From Fomitopsis serialis (taxonomy: Eukaryota; Basidiomycota; Agaricomycetes; Polyporales; Fomitopsidaceae), in contig NW_025955054.1 in the NCBI RefSeq assembly GCF_022376445.1, positions 62,001 to 126,000 of the forward strand: 64,000 bases of DNA, given 5' to 3'. The notes under the pieces were generated by a model. That model searched no databases and was not told where the DNA came from. It was given only the letters and a program-made list of their open reading frames with translations. The position numbers were made by a program, and so were the translations under genes. How positions within the stretch are numbered: position 1 is the stretch's first letter; every line of letters starts with the position of its first letter. This document shows positions 1-10,690 of this stretch, piece by piece.

Positions 1-8
1 TCTGCCAT
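1..8 (-). CDS. F-box gene, 5' end only (cut by window edge)
   Basis: Only the first two codons and part of a third are inside the window. The assignment rests on the sequence to the right (9-260), which aligns base by base with the upstream flanks of the two F-box genes starting at 25807 and 37555. The ATG context TACCAGATGGC is shared by all three. The gene would run leftward off the window, as the third member of the F-box family. Nothing can be said about whether the body is intact. Confidence 0.55.
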
Positions 9-260
9 CTGGTAATCCCGCCATCAGGTAATTATTATTCAATGGCTCGCTGGTACAACGAAAAATATACCTCGCTCGACTACGTTATTTCTGCAAAACT
101 TCGAGCGAAATCTGAGTTGACGATCAATACCTTGTGTAGAGTGCGGAAGTATCAGGTTATGGAGTGCGGAAACCACTCAGCTGAAACCTCACCTCTGAAA
201 CTCGTGAGCTGGAGGGCAGCGAGTCGTGTGCAATCGCTCACCTAAGAAAGTTGTGGAACT
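9..260 (-). promoter_or_regulatory. Upstream flank of F-box gene, conserved in three copies
   Basis: This stretch matches 25808-26040 and 37556-37760, the regions immediately upstream of the two complete F-box genes. The shared landmarks are CATCAGGT, AATATACCTCGC, TGAGTTGACGAT and AGTATCAGGTTAT. Being non-coding in all three copies yet still alignable, it is either recent duplication or retained promoter sequence. I see no clear TATA box. Confidence 0.5.
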
Positions 261-394
261 GAGCCCTCTCGCAGCGTCGGGCGCGCTCACTTGTGGTGGA
301 AACAGAGGATATATGGGAGGTTCGGAACCTCCCGGATCGGAAGCAGCGGTAGGCGTTGAGTGACACGCGTAGGCCAGCTGCAGTAGGCGTTGAG

Positions 395-960
395 TGACAC
401 GCGTAGGCCAGCTGCAGTATGCGAGAGGCGACAGATGGCCCGCGGACTCGAGCCTGAGAGAGCGTCGTTATATTAGTACGAGGCCAGCCCGAGGCGATGC
501 ACAGACTCACCGCGTGTCATCGGCCACTCTCGTACCACGAGCAAATGAGGTTGATACTCACACTCCGACTCACGGCCTGCGTTCAGGCAGTGCTGCGTTC
601 CCTTACAGAACACCGATATCTTAGAACCTTGCATCGATAGGACGCGCGCGTGTGGTACAAGGCAGGACATAGAAGACCGGGCTGTGTACTACTGCCTCCT
701 ATCGATGCGGTGTTCCTTTCGTGTACTATATCCAGTTATGCACGAGGCCCGGCGGGCGTGACACAGGTAACAGAGTAGTCGCAATGAAGCTGCAACATAA
801 ATGAAGTGCAAGGTAAGTACATGCGCATCTCGCTCTCCAAAAGGGACTCTATACCGCGGCTGCGTGCCACTTGCCCTTCCGACTAGACTCAGTCACTCCA
901 CACAGACATCTCAGTGCACTTACCGCGCGCCTTTGTTGAGCCGCCGAAATTAAGCCTTTG
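395..960. repeat. Repeat family X, copy 1 (diverged)
   Basis: Pieces of this stretch match 26180-26600, 30540-30720 and 30850-31150. Landmarks are the ATTAGTACGAGGCC block near 470, the CATCGATAGGACGCGCGCGTG block near 633, and the TGCCACTTGCCCTTCCGACTAG block near 865. All frames are broken. In better copies, fragments of reading frame look like a multi-pass membrane protein, but I cannot name the family. 260-395 contains a short local direct repeat (TAGGCGTTGAGTGACACGCG, at 350 and 385). Confidence 0.45.
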
Positions 961-1380
961 ACAGTTGATTGCGAGAACAGCCTGAGCCCTGTACGGCGGC
1001 CGGTACCAAGGGAATAATAACAGAACGCTCTGACAGGTCCGTCGTCGCCAACTGGCAGATGGCAGAGCCGTCCAGAGCTAGATATTGACTGTCTTATTTG
1101 AACCTTAATGTTCTCCTAGTATTGTTCCTGAGGATTGTTAATGCTTGCGCGAGCGGAGTCGGGGTATACTTGCACATACCCATCAACGTGAAGGAAGTCA
1201 ACCAGAATGTATATTGACTCACCATATATCCGTGACGCTGTTATCGGATGAGGGACATGGCAGGAGACATGGGCCCCTCCAAGCATGAGAACGAAGGAAC
1301 GTGAGTCGTGAGTGCGACGACAGACGGCAAGCCTGACGCCGTCTGGGCACGTAAATGAGGACGGAGTGATGCGCTTTTAC
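961..1380. other. No gene seen
   Basis: I see no convincing reading frame, splice pattern or repeat match in this 420-bp stretch between repeat X copy 1 and repeat YZ copy 1. Confidence 0.4.
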
Positions 1381-3920
1381 GCGCATCGCATTGCGTATGG
1401 ATCACCCTCGTGTCCCACCGCGTGGGTCTGTTTGTCCAGAGTTGGCGAGCTGCAGGCTAGGATGCGCTCGATGTATGTGGGAGGCCGATGAGCGAGCGAG
1501 GAGGCTCGCTAGGCTGAGGTAAAAGAAGGCACGGGACATCAGTAATATGCCAAGAAGGACACATTCGGACGTACCAATGGCCGGTTCGTATTTAGCTTCC
1601 ACGCCCTTTCCTGACCAGGAGATTCCGACGATGAGGTAGAACCAGGCGGCGAGTGCTGATCCTGCAACACCCGTCAAACTACGCAGTCCACCGTAGCATC
1701 GACAGACAACTCACCCGCTCTTGGTCGCCCGACGTGCAGCCCGAATGCGTCATCTCAGTTCAGCTTTCGTCCACCGTGTACGACACGCAGGGTCGTATCG
1801 CTCTCGCGGTGGAAACATTCGGGCTGTACGAGGCATTCATCAAGCGAACGAGCTCGGGTCCTGAGAATCGTGAATGTCTCAGTGGGCACCAGGACGTGCA
1901 TACCTCAGCCAGGCGATAGTGTATACCTTCCATGTGCATGAAAGCTCGCATGGGAGCAACTTGTGACGCCGAAACGACGGGACAGACTCGCGAGCGATGC
2001 GTGCGCTCGACAGGCTGGCCGGAGAGGGCGCAGATCGCTGGCAGTTAACCGAGGGAGGTGTCGTCTAGTGATTTTAGGAAGAAATGATCAGAGAGTACGC
2101 GGAGACGGGGATGACGTGGTACAGACATACGACTGGTGCTAGAGTCAGCATCGATTCTACGCCCTTCGTCCAGTGTGGGAGCCCAAGAGCTTCAAGCCCA
2201 GCGGCACTGGCAGCAGAGCACTGTTGACCGTGAGATGGACGAGCGAAGTAGAGGGCCCGGGGAGACCGCTGAGTGACGCGTGCACCCGGCTGGGCGGCCG
2301 GTCCAATGCGGTAGACTGCCAGCATCAGTCGGAGGTGTCCACGACCGACGCTGGACCAAAAGCCCGCGCCGTCACGCGCACGCCGTGGCCGGTGTCGACA
2401 GGCAGAAGCGCGCGTGTGGCGGGGACGGCGGCGCGACGAGGACCGCATCAGTCACATCATCCGTCTCGCCACCGTTCCTTGGTCGTTCCTCTCACTCACT
2501 GACCAGCCATCCGCCTGCGACACTCACGACGAGCACTTAAAGTCCTGCCACCAATCATCATGGCGTCACACACATCGCCGCCCTCTGGCAGGGCCATTCC
2601 TCGACGCCATCGCCATCCCCTGAAGCTGAAGGTCGTGCGCGTCACCGTCCTGTGTCTCTGCAGGCCGACGTGCAACTTGCAAAGGTGCGAGTTGATTATT
2701 CTATGACCCCTTCTGACCCACGTCTGGTATACATTGCGCAGATCCGTGCCCATGCTGGCCGCTGTCCCCAAGTCCATCCGCGTATTCTCGACCCCCGCCC
2801 CATGAAACCCTCTCCTCCTCTCCAGCTGATTACAGGCCGCTAAAACGACTTGCAATGCCACGATCCCGTACCAGCGCTAGCATACAGCCGCAGATTGCAT
2901 TTGTGGAGGCTACTGACGGCGAAGGGAGGACATTCAGGGTCGACCTGGTGAGTCTCGAGCTCTGTTCTACTTCTACTGCGGCCTCTCTCGAGCTTCATGA
3001 GGTTCAAGCACACTGCAATCGCTTTCTGCGAGCACACTTACTATTTATACTTGGTTTTGCAGCCGCATCTACTGTCACCAATCAAGACTCAGAGGGCGCG
3101 AGGCTATCCGTCATCGATTCATCCCCGGTTACTCTGGGCATAATCACGGTCACGGTCACTTCGTAAGTTGTAACCATATTCCTTCTCCATTCCGCTTACC
3201 TTGACAATCGGTAGTATCCCGTAGGTCGCCCCGTGTACACGCAGCATGGTGTTGTATCTGCGGAACTATGTACGCCCCTCCGGAGAGTCTGCTATACACC
3301 TCGGGCTAACGGGTGAGTACTCCTACTTTCTCCTATCCCCTCGCCTCGATCGACGTGCATGCGGTCGCCTGTCACGATGCCGCAGCTTCTCGGGCAGCCC
3401 GTTGTCTTTTCGTCTACGTCAACCTCTGGTTTTCGCCTACGTTTCCCGTACGTGTCAATAGCATCCACATTCGTATTCGCACATCACGCAAATGCCAGGC
3501 GTTTGAAGTATCGGTGTCTTCTCGTTCACTCGCAGTACGAGCAATCTGACAGCGAGTGGCTGGAAGCTTGTGCACCGCATATCCGGATCCTCGGCGGACC
3601 ACACGTCGTTAGCGAAGCGGAACTCGCATCTACGATACTTATTGTGCGTCCACGATAACCTTCCTCTTCCCGAGCTCAACGTATCAAAGGCGCGTGTTTG
3701 CACTGTTCTGTGGACAGGTCTGAGGCAGCACGGGTGTCGTTGCGGGCGTGACCATTCAGCACGAGCCAGCAGATTATATCGCCCCTTGGAGTCGGCAGTT
3801 GGGACGTCGTGCCCTACCCCTACTGCACATAGACCCAGCGCGTCCACGTCTCGCAAGGTCGTAGGTCGTCCTACGCCTCGAAAGTATCAGAAGACACCTC
3901 ACGGTGTACACTAAGCTTGG
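1380..3920. repeat. Repeat family YZ, copy 1
   Basis: The segment aligns in order with 20250-22400: TCTGTTTGTCCAGAGTTGGC near 1428, GCGCTCGACAGGCTGG near 2004, GAGAGTACGCGGAGACG near 2091, and GGTGAGTCTCGAG near 2946. Several GTGAGT donors with nearby acceptors and short open stretches suggest a decayed multi-exon gene family, but no copy gives a continuous protein and I cannot identify it. This copy lacks the 3' part (ATCCGACCCAT block) seen in copies at 12.42, 22.65 and 34.66 kb. Confidence 0.5.
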
Positions 3921-4540
3921 CATGACTTTACTGAAGCTGAAAAGCGGATGTATTGCGCCCCCTGTTTTGTGGCCATACACGACCGCCCTCCGTCACTCAA
4001 CAAGTTTGTGCTTAAGCTCAGCCTACCGGAGCCTACCGGCAGGAGCCGCAAGGTAGTGACTGGGTAGTGTTTCGTTTCAAGTCCCCGATATTTAATGAAT
4101 CTATCTCTGGTTTTGATACAGTCGGCGACCGTGACTGCACGCTACGTGACGTTCCCCGCGATGCTATACCATCTGGCGAATTCAAAGCACGAGAAAAGAA
4201 CAGTCTATGATTATGCGAGCCCAAGCCCAAGGCACAGCACCTGCTGCGTGACGACAGTTCCAGCAGCTAAATTATGGTCACTCGTAACTCGGACTTTCCG
4301 ATAGCCAGATGCAGCTGCGAGTAAAGCCAAATTTGAGAAACAATCATCGAGTACTAGTACACACGGAACCGAGGATCACATACACCCATCGCTGGAATAC
4401 TCCAGTAATCAACGTTGTGGCATCATACACGCACGAACGATACCAGGTTCGACACAACCCCCTCGCCTCCACACTAGCGCCGTATGGAGGGTCTTGGTAT
4501 GAGACTACGAACGATACAGTAACTTGAATGGGAGAACGGG
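3921..4540. other. No gene seen
   Basis: This lies between repeat YZ copy 1 and the 3' end of the broken MYND gene. Only short overlapping frames are present and none resembles a known protein. Confidence 0.35.
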
Positions 4541-6129
4541 TCACTTCGTGGTGGTGATTGAATCGCCTGCGGTCGCTAGTAGTAGCTGTGCCTGGAGGAG
4601 AATCAGAGCCTCCGGTACAGAGTCATCACGCGCCTTCGTCATATCCCACAAATGACTCCCGCACTCCTTAGCCAGCGCAGGGAGCTCTTCGTCTGCTCTG
4701 CATGCGTCGATGAATGGCTGGCGGTCGCTCTCGGTCAGAACACGGTCTTTCAGGCCTAGGTTCGACCTCTCCCTGAGGACGTGCAGCTTCGCACAAACGT
4801 CCTTGTGCGGAAATGTTGTGTGCTTCCAGGCGCGCTTCTGGCAATCGCGCGAGCAGTAGCGGGGGACGCCGCAACCGGCGCACCGAGCGAACGTTCGCTG
4901 TGCGGAGGCAAACGTCTTGGGGCATCCCGGCGCGCAGCAGCGACGTATCGTGGAAAGCCACGCAAAGCCCTGCCAAACGTATTAGATAGGGTCGGAGAAG
5001 CTGTCGGCTAGTTTCGCGTGTAGGTGGAGGATTGATTCGTGGTAGACGGTAGTGTCATCGGGTGGTCTGTGGGAGTAAAATATCGCACCGAAGCGGGTGA
5101 CGGAGGCAGCAATATCGGCAAATAGTTCGCCGGTGAAGAGAGTGGTACCCTCTCGGAGAGCACCAGGTGATTGAGAATGGTATCACACACGAAGAGGAGG
5201 CCGATGCTCTTCATCGAGCCCTCGAACAGCGCAGTCACGCGAACGAACAGTGAGATATCCGTTGGATTCCATTCCCCAAGGTTCACGATGGTTCCGCAAA
5301 AGTCCATGACGGCGAGGAGAGTACACGCCCAGCTGTGTTCTACTTCTAAGTCGACAGACGCCCCTAGTGTCGCCTTGCGCTCCTGGCACAGAGAGGTTGC
5401 GAGGCCGGTGATTCTCAATGGCATCTCGGGGAAGAACTGGAGCAGATGAGGAATCATGGATCGGCCGCAGATAGTAAGAAGATCGCCGACGAGCGAAAGG
5501 CCATCTTGAAACCTATCAAATGGGCACCAGCGGAGGGAATTGGCGTATCCCTTCATTGACTGCTCCAGGCCATGGGGAATAAGCTGACTAGCATCCTCGG
5601 GCCACAGTGGACTTCCGGCGTACTTTTTGCGGTGTCGTTTGAGGCCGCTCTTGGCAGAAATACCACCAACAGTCTTTGTTGAGACTGCATTGTAGAGTAT
5701 GCCGGCCAAGTGGTGGACGAGCGCTTGAATGAAATCGCCAAGGGCAAACTTGTGAGCGACCTCAAAAGTATGCAGGCAGCCCAGCACCACCCTCTGATCG
5801 CCGCCCACTGTGCCTAGGGCCAGGCATGAGCACTCCTCCAAAGAGGCCCTGAGTTCCACTTCGTCCTGAGTCGAGCGTGGGTGGCTCAGGAAGGTAGCGC
5901 ACGCACTCAGATACTCGGGGTATGTCTTGCGGAGATGCTCGTAGTGCCCGTTGATGGGTAAGAGGTAGCGTCCAAATATTGCAAAGCGGTCGTCTTTGCC
6001 ACTTCCGCCCAATAGGTGGAGGCAGCCGCAGAGAGCTCTGGCGCAGCCCTTTGGACGCGCCGGGTCCCTCATGCAAGATGTGAAAAGCTGGGCGACAGTG
6101 TCAACATGAATCCTCACTGTCTCTGTCAT
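4541..6129 (-). pseudogene. MYND-finger protein gene, broken by a frameshift and a stop
   Basis: This is a close paralogue of the intact genes at 48175-49746 and 43325-44887. From the ATG at 6129 the frame is open for 373 codons and covers most of the N-terminal domain (CMRDPARPKGCARALCGCLH motif). A missing T near 5157 then shifts the frame: the intact gene has CTCTTCCGAGAGG, this one CTCTCCGAGAGG. In the proper frame a TAA follows (GACCCTATCTAATACG, about 4990). After it the MYND finger continues to the usual TTTK-TGA end at 4541. The 5'UTR intron (6131-6206) is retained. A product would be a truncated protein without the finger. Confidence 0.88.
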
Positions 6130-6130
6130 C

Positions 6131-6206
6131 CTTCAGAGCAGCCGTCACAGATGTACCATCACGTTAGCCGCACATTTCTCATTCATACGGCGCGAAGACG
6201 ACTTAC
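6131..6206 (-). other. Conserved 5'UTR intron of MYND pseudogene
   Basis: On the minus strand it starts GTAAGTCGTCTTCGCG, has a branch site CTAACGTGATG, and ends TCTGAAG directly before GATG. The same intron lies upstream of the MYND genes at 43325 and 49746 with nearly identical ends. Confidence 0.7.
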
Positions 6207-6650
6207 GTTCGAACAAGGGAGAGGAGGAGGTAGAACTGGAAAGGATCGATCAAGTAGCGATCGCTTCACAGCGCGGTGGCGTGGGACAGCGTACAACGGT
6301 ACATACATACGCGGTGGCGCCGAAAGCGCGTCCTGGCCCGGGATTGACCCAAGGTTGACTCCTCTAAGTTCTTTTCGTTCCGGAATACGTCGTCAAGAGT
6401 CAAGATCACAGCTCTTGAAACACAAGACCCGATATCTGAACAATTCATGAGATAGTCTCGGCTCACAAGTGTTGTTTCCAACAACGGGGTCGGAGAGGAC
6501 CTCGTAGCCAATCAAACGGTACTAGTAAAAGCGCCCACCGGCCGGACAGTACTCAAGCAGACCTACTGTCCCGAATCCCTCTACGTCAGGCCTCATACAT
6601 CGCGGTCCTTGTTATTCTGGTCTCCTTCCTTCACGACGGACACAGGCAAG

Positions 6651-7687
6651 ATGACAGATGCGCTCACGACGACCGCAAAACCGCTGTTGGTGAGCGACAA
6701 TATACAGAGATGCAACTCGGGATCCATTTGATTTATGTTTCTCAGCAACCACTTGCCGCGAAATCGCTCACTGTACACGGCCTCGTGAAGGATTACAGCG
6801 GCAAAGATGCGACACTCAGTGTACCAAGGGAGATCTCGCGTCTTCTGAGGTGGTACACAGCCACTGAGTCCCATGATTCCGAGCCCATGGATCTTAGTCC
6901 GCCGGATTCCCTGTCCGTACTACCTCCCGACAGCCATCTCGACATCCATGTGCATGTCGATGAGCTCTTGAGCGCCGGGGAAACCCACACTGTTTATAGA
7001 GTCTCGCATCATGATCCCTCTGTGGCAGCGTACAGTATCCCGCCCATGGTTATCAAGGTCTCCGCAGAAACTGAGGGTCAAATTCTCGCAGAAGAGGCAG
7101 CCATGTACGACTATCTACAGCCTTTGCAAGGAGTCGTAATCCCGCGCTGTTATGGCTACTTCCGGTGCTTCGTCAACCTGGTCGAGCACGTCGTCATCCC
7201 GTGGGTTCCGGAGCCTTGCACGTTCCCGCGGGACAAGCTCAACATGTTCAGAATGCCTAATCAAATGGCGAGTTTGAACATCCTACTGTTGGAAGATGTA
7301 GGCGAACCTCTCTCATCGGATTTGGGCGCACAACAACTCGAAGAGCTTCAGTGAGTCTTGACGGGCACGAAGTGCGTTGAACCGTTTGATCTGATTCCGA
7401 TCATTAGGCAGGACTTGTTCGACATGTCCGAGGAGCTATGCTACTCGCGTATTGACTACATCGATTGGCGGCGCTCCAACATTCTTCGTCCGTACGAACA
7501 GCCTCAAGGCATCGCCGGCCTTCCGTCCCCCAGAAACAACCGCACCTACAAATACCGCATCATTGACCTCGAGTTGGCTAGTATATCTAAGGCAAACGGA
7601 CCGAAGGCACTCTTTCAGAGAGCTAGGCCCTTCCTCGATGACATCGTCGCCGAGGTTCGGAGGGGCAGTTCGGAGTTTTCAGACTAA
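6651..7687 (+). CDS. Protein-kinase-like (FunK-type) protein
   Basis: Three exons, 6651-6689, 6746-7350 and 7408-7687, join in frame to give 307 residues. The introns are GTGAGC...CTCAG (56 bp) and GTGAGT...TTAG (57 bp). The protein keeps the kinase-fold landmarks. A Lys lies in MVIKVS, a Glu in EEAAMYDYL, and the catalytic-loop equivalent is IDWRRSNIL around residue 231, with Asp and Asn at the spacing of HRDxxxxN. The DFG position reads IDLE around residue 265, with no Phe-Gly. I infer a FunK-like or aminoglycoside-phosphotransferase-like protein, common and mostly uncharacterised in Agaricomycetes. Activity is uncertain because the metal-binding loop departs from DFG. The first exon (13 codons) was chosen because its donor and acceptor keep the phase. 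Confidence 0.72.
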
Positions 7688-7759
7688 AGACATCGGTGGT
7701 GCAGGGATAGAGTCAGCTTCGTTGTCTTCACTAGTCACATGCAAACACAGTCGGGTTCT

Positions 7760-7905
7760 AGAACCTTTTGCCATATAATCAATTGTTCCAATTTGACATG
7801 AGATTAAGTATGTGCGCAGCCATCCAGACACACAAAGCCTCTCAGGTCCAGTTGGAGCCCCATGTCGTTCCACTGACAGAGGCGCCGCGCAGCTCGGAGG
7901 CTCTA
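7760..7905 (-). pseudogene. F-box gene relic (fragment)
   Basis: The plus strand here reads TTTGCCATATAATCAATTG and then TGTGCGCAGCCATCC. This matches 25431-25530 and 37180-37290, the part of the F-box genes just after the F-box itself (roughly residues 75-110 of the complete proteins). Only about 145 bp can be aligned and the frame is lost. It starts about 70 bp after the kinase-like gene's stop. Confidence 0.6.
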
Positions 7906-8845
7906 CCAGGCCCTACTTGAAGCACGGCCCAGGCATCGTCGCGGGCGCAGGGTCCTCCGGAAAAAGAGAGGCGGACACAGCGACACAAGTCGCCTCCGCA
8001 GGAAGGTGGAAAACAACTCACCTCTTACAAACACGCTCGAGGTGAACAGCACAGAGGCAGAGACGGGACGGACTGCCACATCATCACGCCGACGGACTCT
8101 GTGGGCAAGATCGAGTGAGGATAAGAAATGAAACGGAAAGGCGATGGGCTTATTACTGACGCGCTCGACGCAATGATGGCAGGAGCTAAAGTGGGCGAAG
8201 ACGCCACGTCATTGAGAAGAGCTAACGACGTCGACGAATCAGAATGAGGCGACAAAACAAGTAAGAAACGACGTACCTAGGTGAGACTCGCTCTGAACGG
8301 CCGGGGCAGAGGTACAGACAGGAGCGGACACCACGTCTAGTGCCCCTGCAGATGCTGGACAAGGAATGGTGTAGCAAGGAGGGGAAGAGTCTAAAAGAAA
8401 GTAACTCGCAAAGGCGTGCCCGCCCTCCGCAACGAAGACGCGTGAGCGGGCCGATACTCGGATGCCACGTCAGCTCGGGCAGCGGACGGTATTGGAGCTT
8501 TGGAATCGTCCACGGAGCAATTAGCCTGCGTAGACGAGATGTTTCATGCGAGCGCGGCGACGACCGCATCGCCAGGTTCAGAGGCGTGGTGGAGGGCGTG
8601 CGCAGGGGCGGCGGGAATCTCGAACACAGGCGGCGAGCAATGCAAGGGCGGCGGGGATGGCCTTCACGGGGCGCGTGACCAAATAAAGAAGCGTGGTGCA
8701 CTGGGCGGAAAATCATTGCGACAAAGGGAGGTTCAAGAGACGAGCCTGCGAGTTTATTCTGCCCATAATCTCTTGAGGACATCCTAAACCATACACAGGC
8801 AACGCAGTCAACATCTACCTGTCTCGTTGAACCGGATATGCTCAC
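7906..8845. other. No recognisable gene
   Basis: Several overlapping frames are open on both strands (for example 8222-8845 minus, about 207 codons), but none has a recognisable domain or convincing splice structure. The composition is GC- and Arg-codon-rich, so long chance frames are expected. Confidence 0.35.
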
Positions 8846-8848
8846 TAG

Positions 8849-10690
8849 TTGTGGGCCCCGTCACCTGATGACGACGTAGATGAGGGTGATGAGGGCCCCT
8901 GTGCAGACGGAATGAAACGGAGGGACGTACCAGTCACGTCACGAGGTAGATCTTCCACACTGTCCTCGAGCCCGAGTTCCATACCCAAACCCCGGGCGCG
9001 AGCATCCCGGCGATCAGGATATCCGAGACGACGGTGATGTGCCCTGTCCAGGACGTATCAGCATCCCAGATGTTGTAAGCGGAAGTCCTCGTGCGGACCA
9101 GCGTGGCACCCCAAACAAGCGAGCGACGGAGTGGGTCAACCATCGATTGCGGGCGACCTGTCCCTCTATATCGCACGCACGTCAATGTATATATATCACA
9201 CGCAGAATCTTGCTAGGATATATGCCAATCGATTTGCGAACTCACTTTTCTGGCCGGAAGCATGAGAGCTTCGAGCCCGGCTTGTAGTGCTACCCACAGC
9301 GCGGTGGTCATCGGTTTCGGCAGTGCGCTATAGCAGGCGGTAGTACGCAACATACACTCGTCCGGGGGGTTACTTCGGGTTCCCCTTGCGGTTGCGTCTG
9401 CGGACGTGCGCGTGTCAGTCAACAGTGAGACGATCGCGGGTCTCCTATTGAATAAGTACATCAAGTAAAGTTTGGATCCCCTAAACACGACAGTCAAGTC
9501 AGGTGAAGCGCGACACAGAGACAAGGAGGCATACAAGAACTGCCGAAGGACCATCTTCCGAAGCGTGCCGCACGTCTCCTCGGCCGTCTCGTGATAGACG
9601 ATCGTGTTCGCCTTCTCTACTTTCCGGGTCCCGTCCTCAGAACTTCGCGATGCCAACGACGGAAACGCGACCCACCTTTCGCCGGCAGGTCGAAGTCCTC
9701 GCGCGTCTGCGGGTGGTACGTCTCGTCGCGGTGGATGTTGTTCGTGCCTTTCTGTCGCGTACGACGTCAGCATTCTCGTTTGAAGTCCCCGCGACGCGCT
9801 CCAACGAGAAAAGAGATCGGGGCCGCGTACTCAGCTGAAAGACTCACATGGTGCTATAGGTGGGTCGCCCGCCAGGCCAAGTACGGCGTAAGAACGAACG
9901 TGTGGAGCCCCATCCCGACGACGATGTTAATCCACGGCTTCGGCGAGAGCGCGTTATGACCGCACTGAGTGTATAGGCGAAGTGGGACCAGGTGGCAAAG
10001 CGGCGAGTCAGTCTGAGGGGGTAGGATAGCAGCAATATGTGCGCACCGTGTCCTATACCAAGAACAGGAGATCAGTGAGATTCAGAGTGTCTCGCAGATG
10101 TAGCTCGGAGATGCGCAAGTCGGGGACATTTTGCAGCGGGTGAGTCCGAATACAAGAGCGGGATACTCACCAGGTATCCAGATGCCTACGAACGCGATGC
10201 TCTGTCCAAACCAACACGTCGTCCACATCACCCACTAAAGCGCGGCCTCAACGCATCCGCCCTCTGCTGCGCCGGAGAGATCGAGCGACACCGGCACGAG
10301 GACCCCGATCCGTGCTGCGAACAGACATAAGCCGTATGTGAGGAGGGCGTGGCGACCGACATAGGACAGACACTTTGGCGTCGACCATGCAAAGAGGAGC
10401 ATGGACATGGCTACGTGGACGGCCGTGATCGAGAGCAGGGGCGGGACGAAGGGCGTGTGGGTCGCCGCCGGGTGCGGACGGTGTACTCGGGCGAGTCGAC
10501 GCGCGGAAGAGGGCCGTCACCGGGCATGAGCGGGCTGGGATGGACGGCGGGATGGACGGCGGACATGGTGACCTCCCAAGCTCAGAGACAGTCGCGGCGG
10601 AATGCTGGCGACAGGGCTGCTTGAGTCTGCGCGATGGCGGCGCGACCCATGCGCGTCCCGACTCTGGACGCGGTCACGCCACAAAGGCGC
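8849..10690 (-). pseudogene. Delta-12 fatty-acid desaturase pseudogene, copy A
   Basis: Read on the minus strand, the order is: N-terminus near 10517 (the ATG of other copies is ACG here), a His-box-1 exon with CGHNALSPKPW (about 9960), a His-box-2 exon ending ATHL-stop-HH (about 9855), YHETAEETCGTLRKMVLRQFL (about 9590-9530), and the membrane segment VVSDILIAGMLAP with WNSGSRTVWKIYL (about 9040-8950). The C-terminal exons with His-box 3 are absent. The lost start, a one-base deletion early in exon 1 and the in-frame stop in box 2 make it a pseudogene. It is colinear with copy C at 52928-55409. Confidence 0.72.
10665..10690 (-). promoter_or_regulatory. Shared 17-bp upstream motif, desaturase copy A
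   Basis: In the gene direction it reads GCGCCTTTGTGGCGTGACCG followed by CGTCCA, and lies 148-173 bp upstream of the start-codon position. The core GTGGCGTGACCGCGTCC recurs at 13795-13830, 16637-16660, 47671-47690, 47948-47974 and 52738-52765. Confidence 0.5.

Noticed and set aside
4756..4965. Small Arg-rich frame (69 codons) on the minus strand
   Set aside because: It is an out-of-frame reading of the MYND finger of the pseudogene at 4541-6129.
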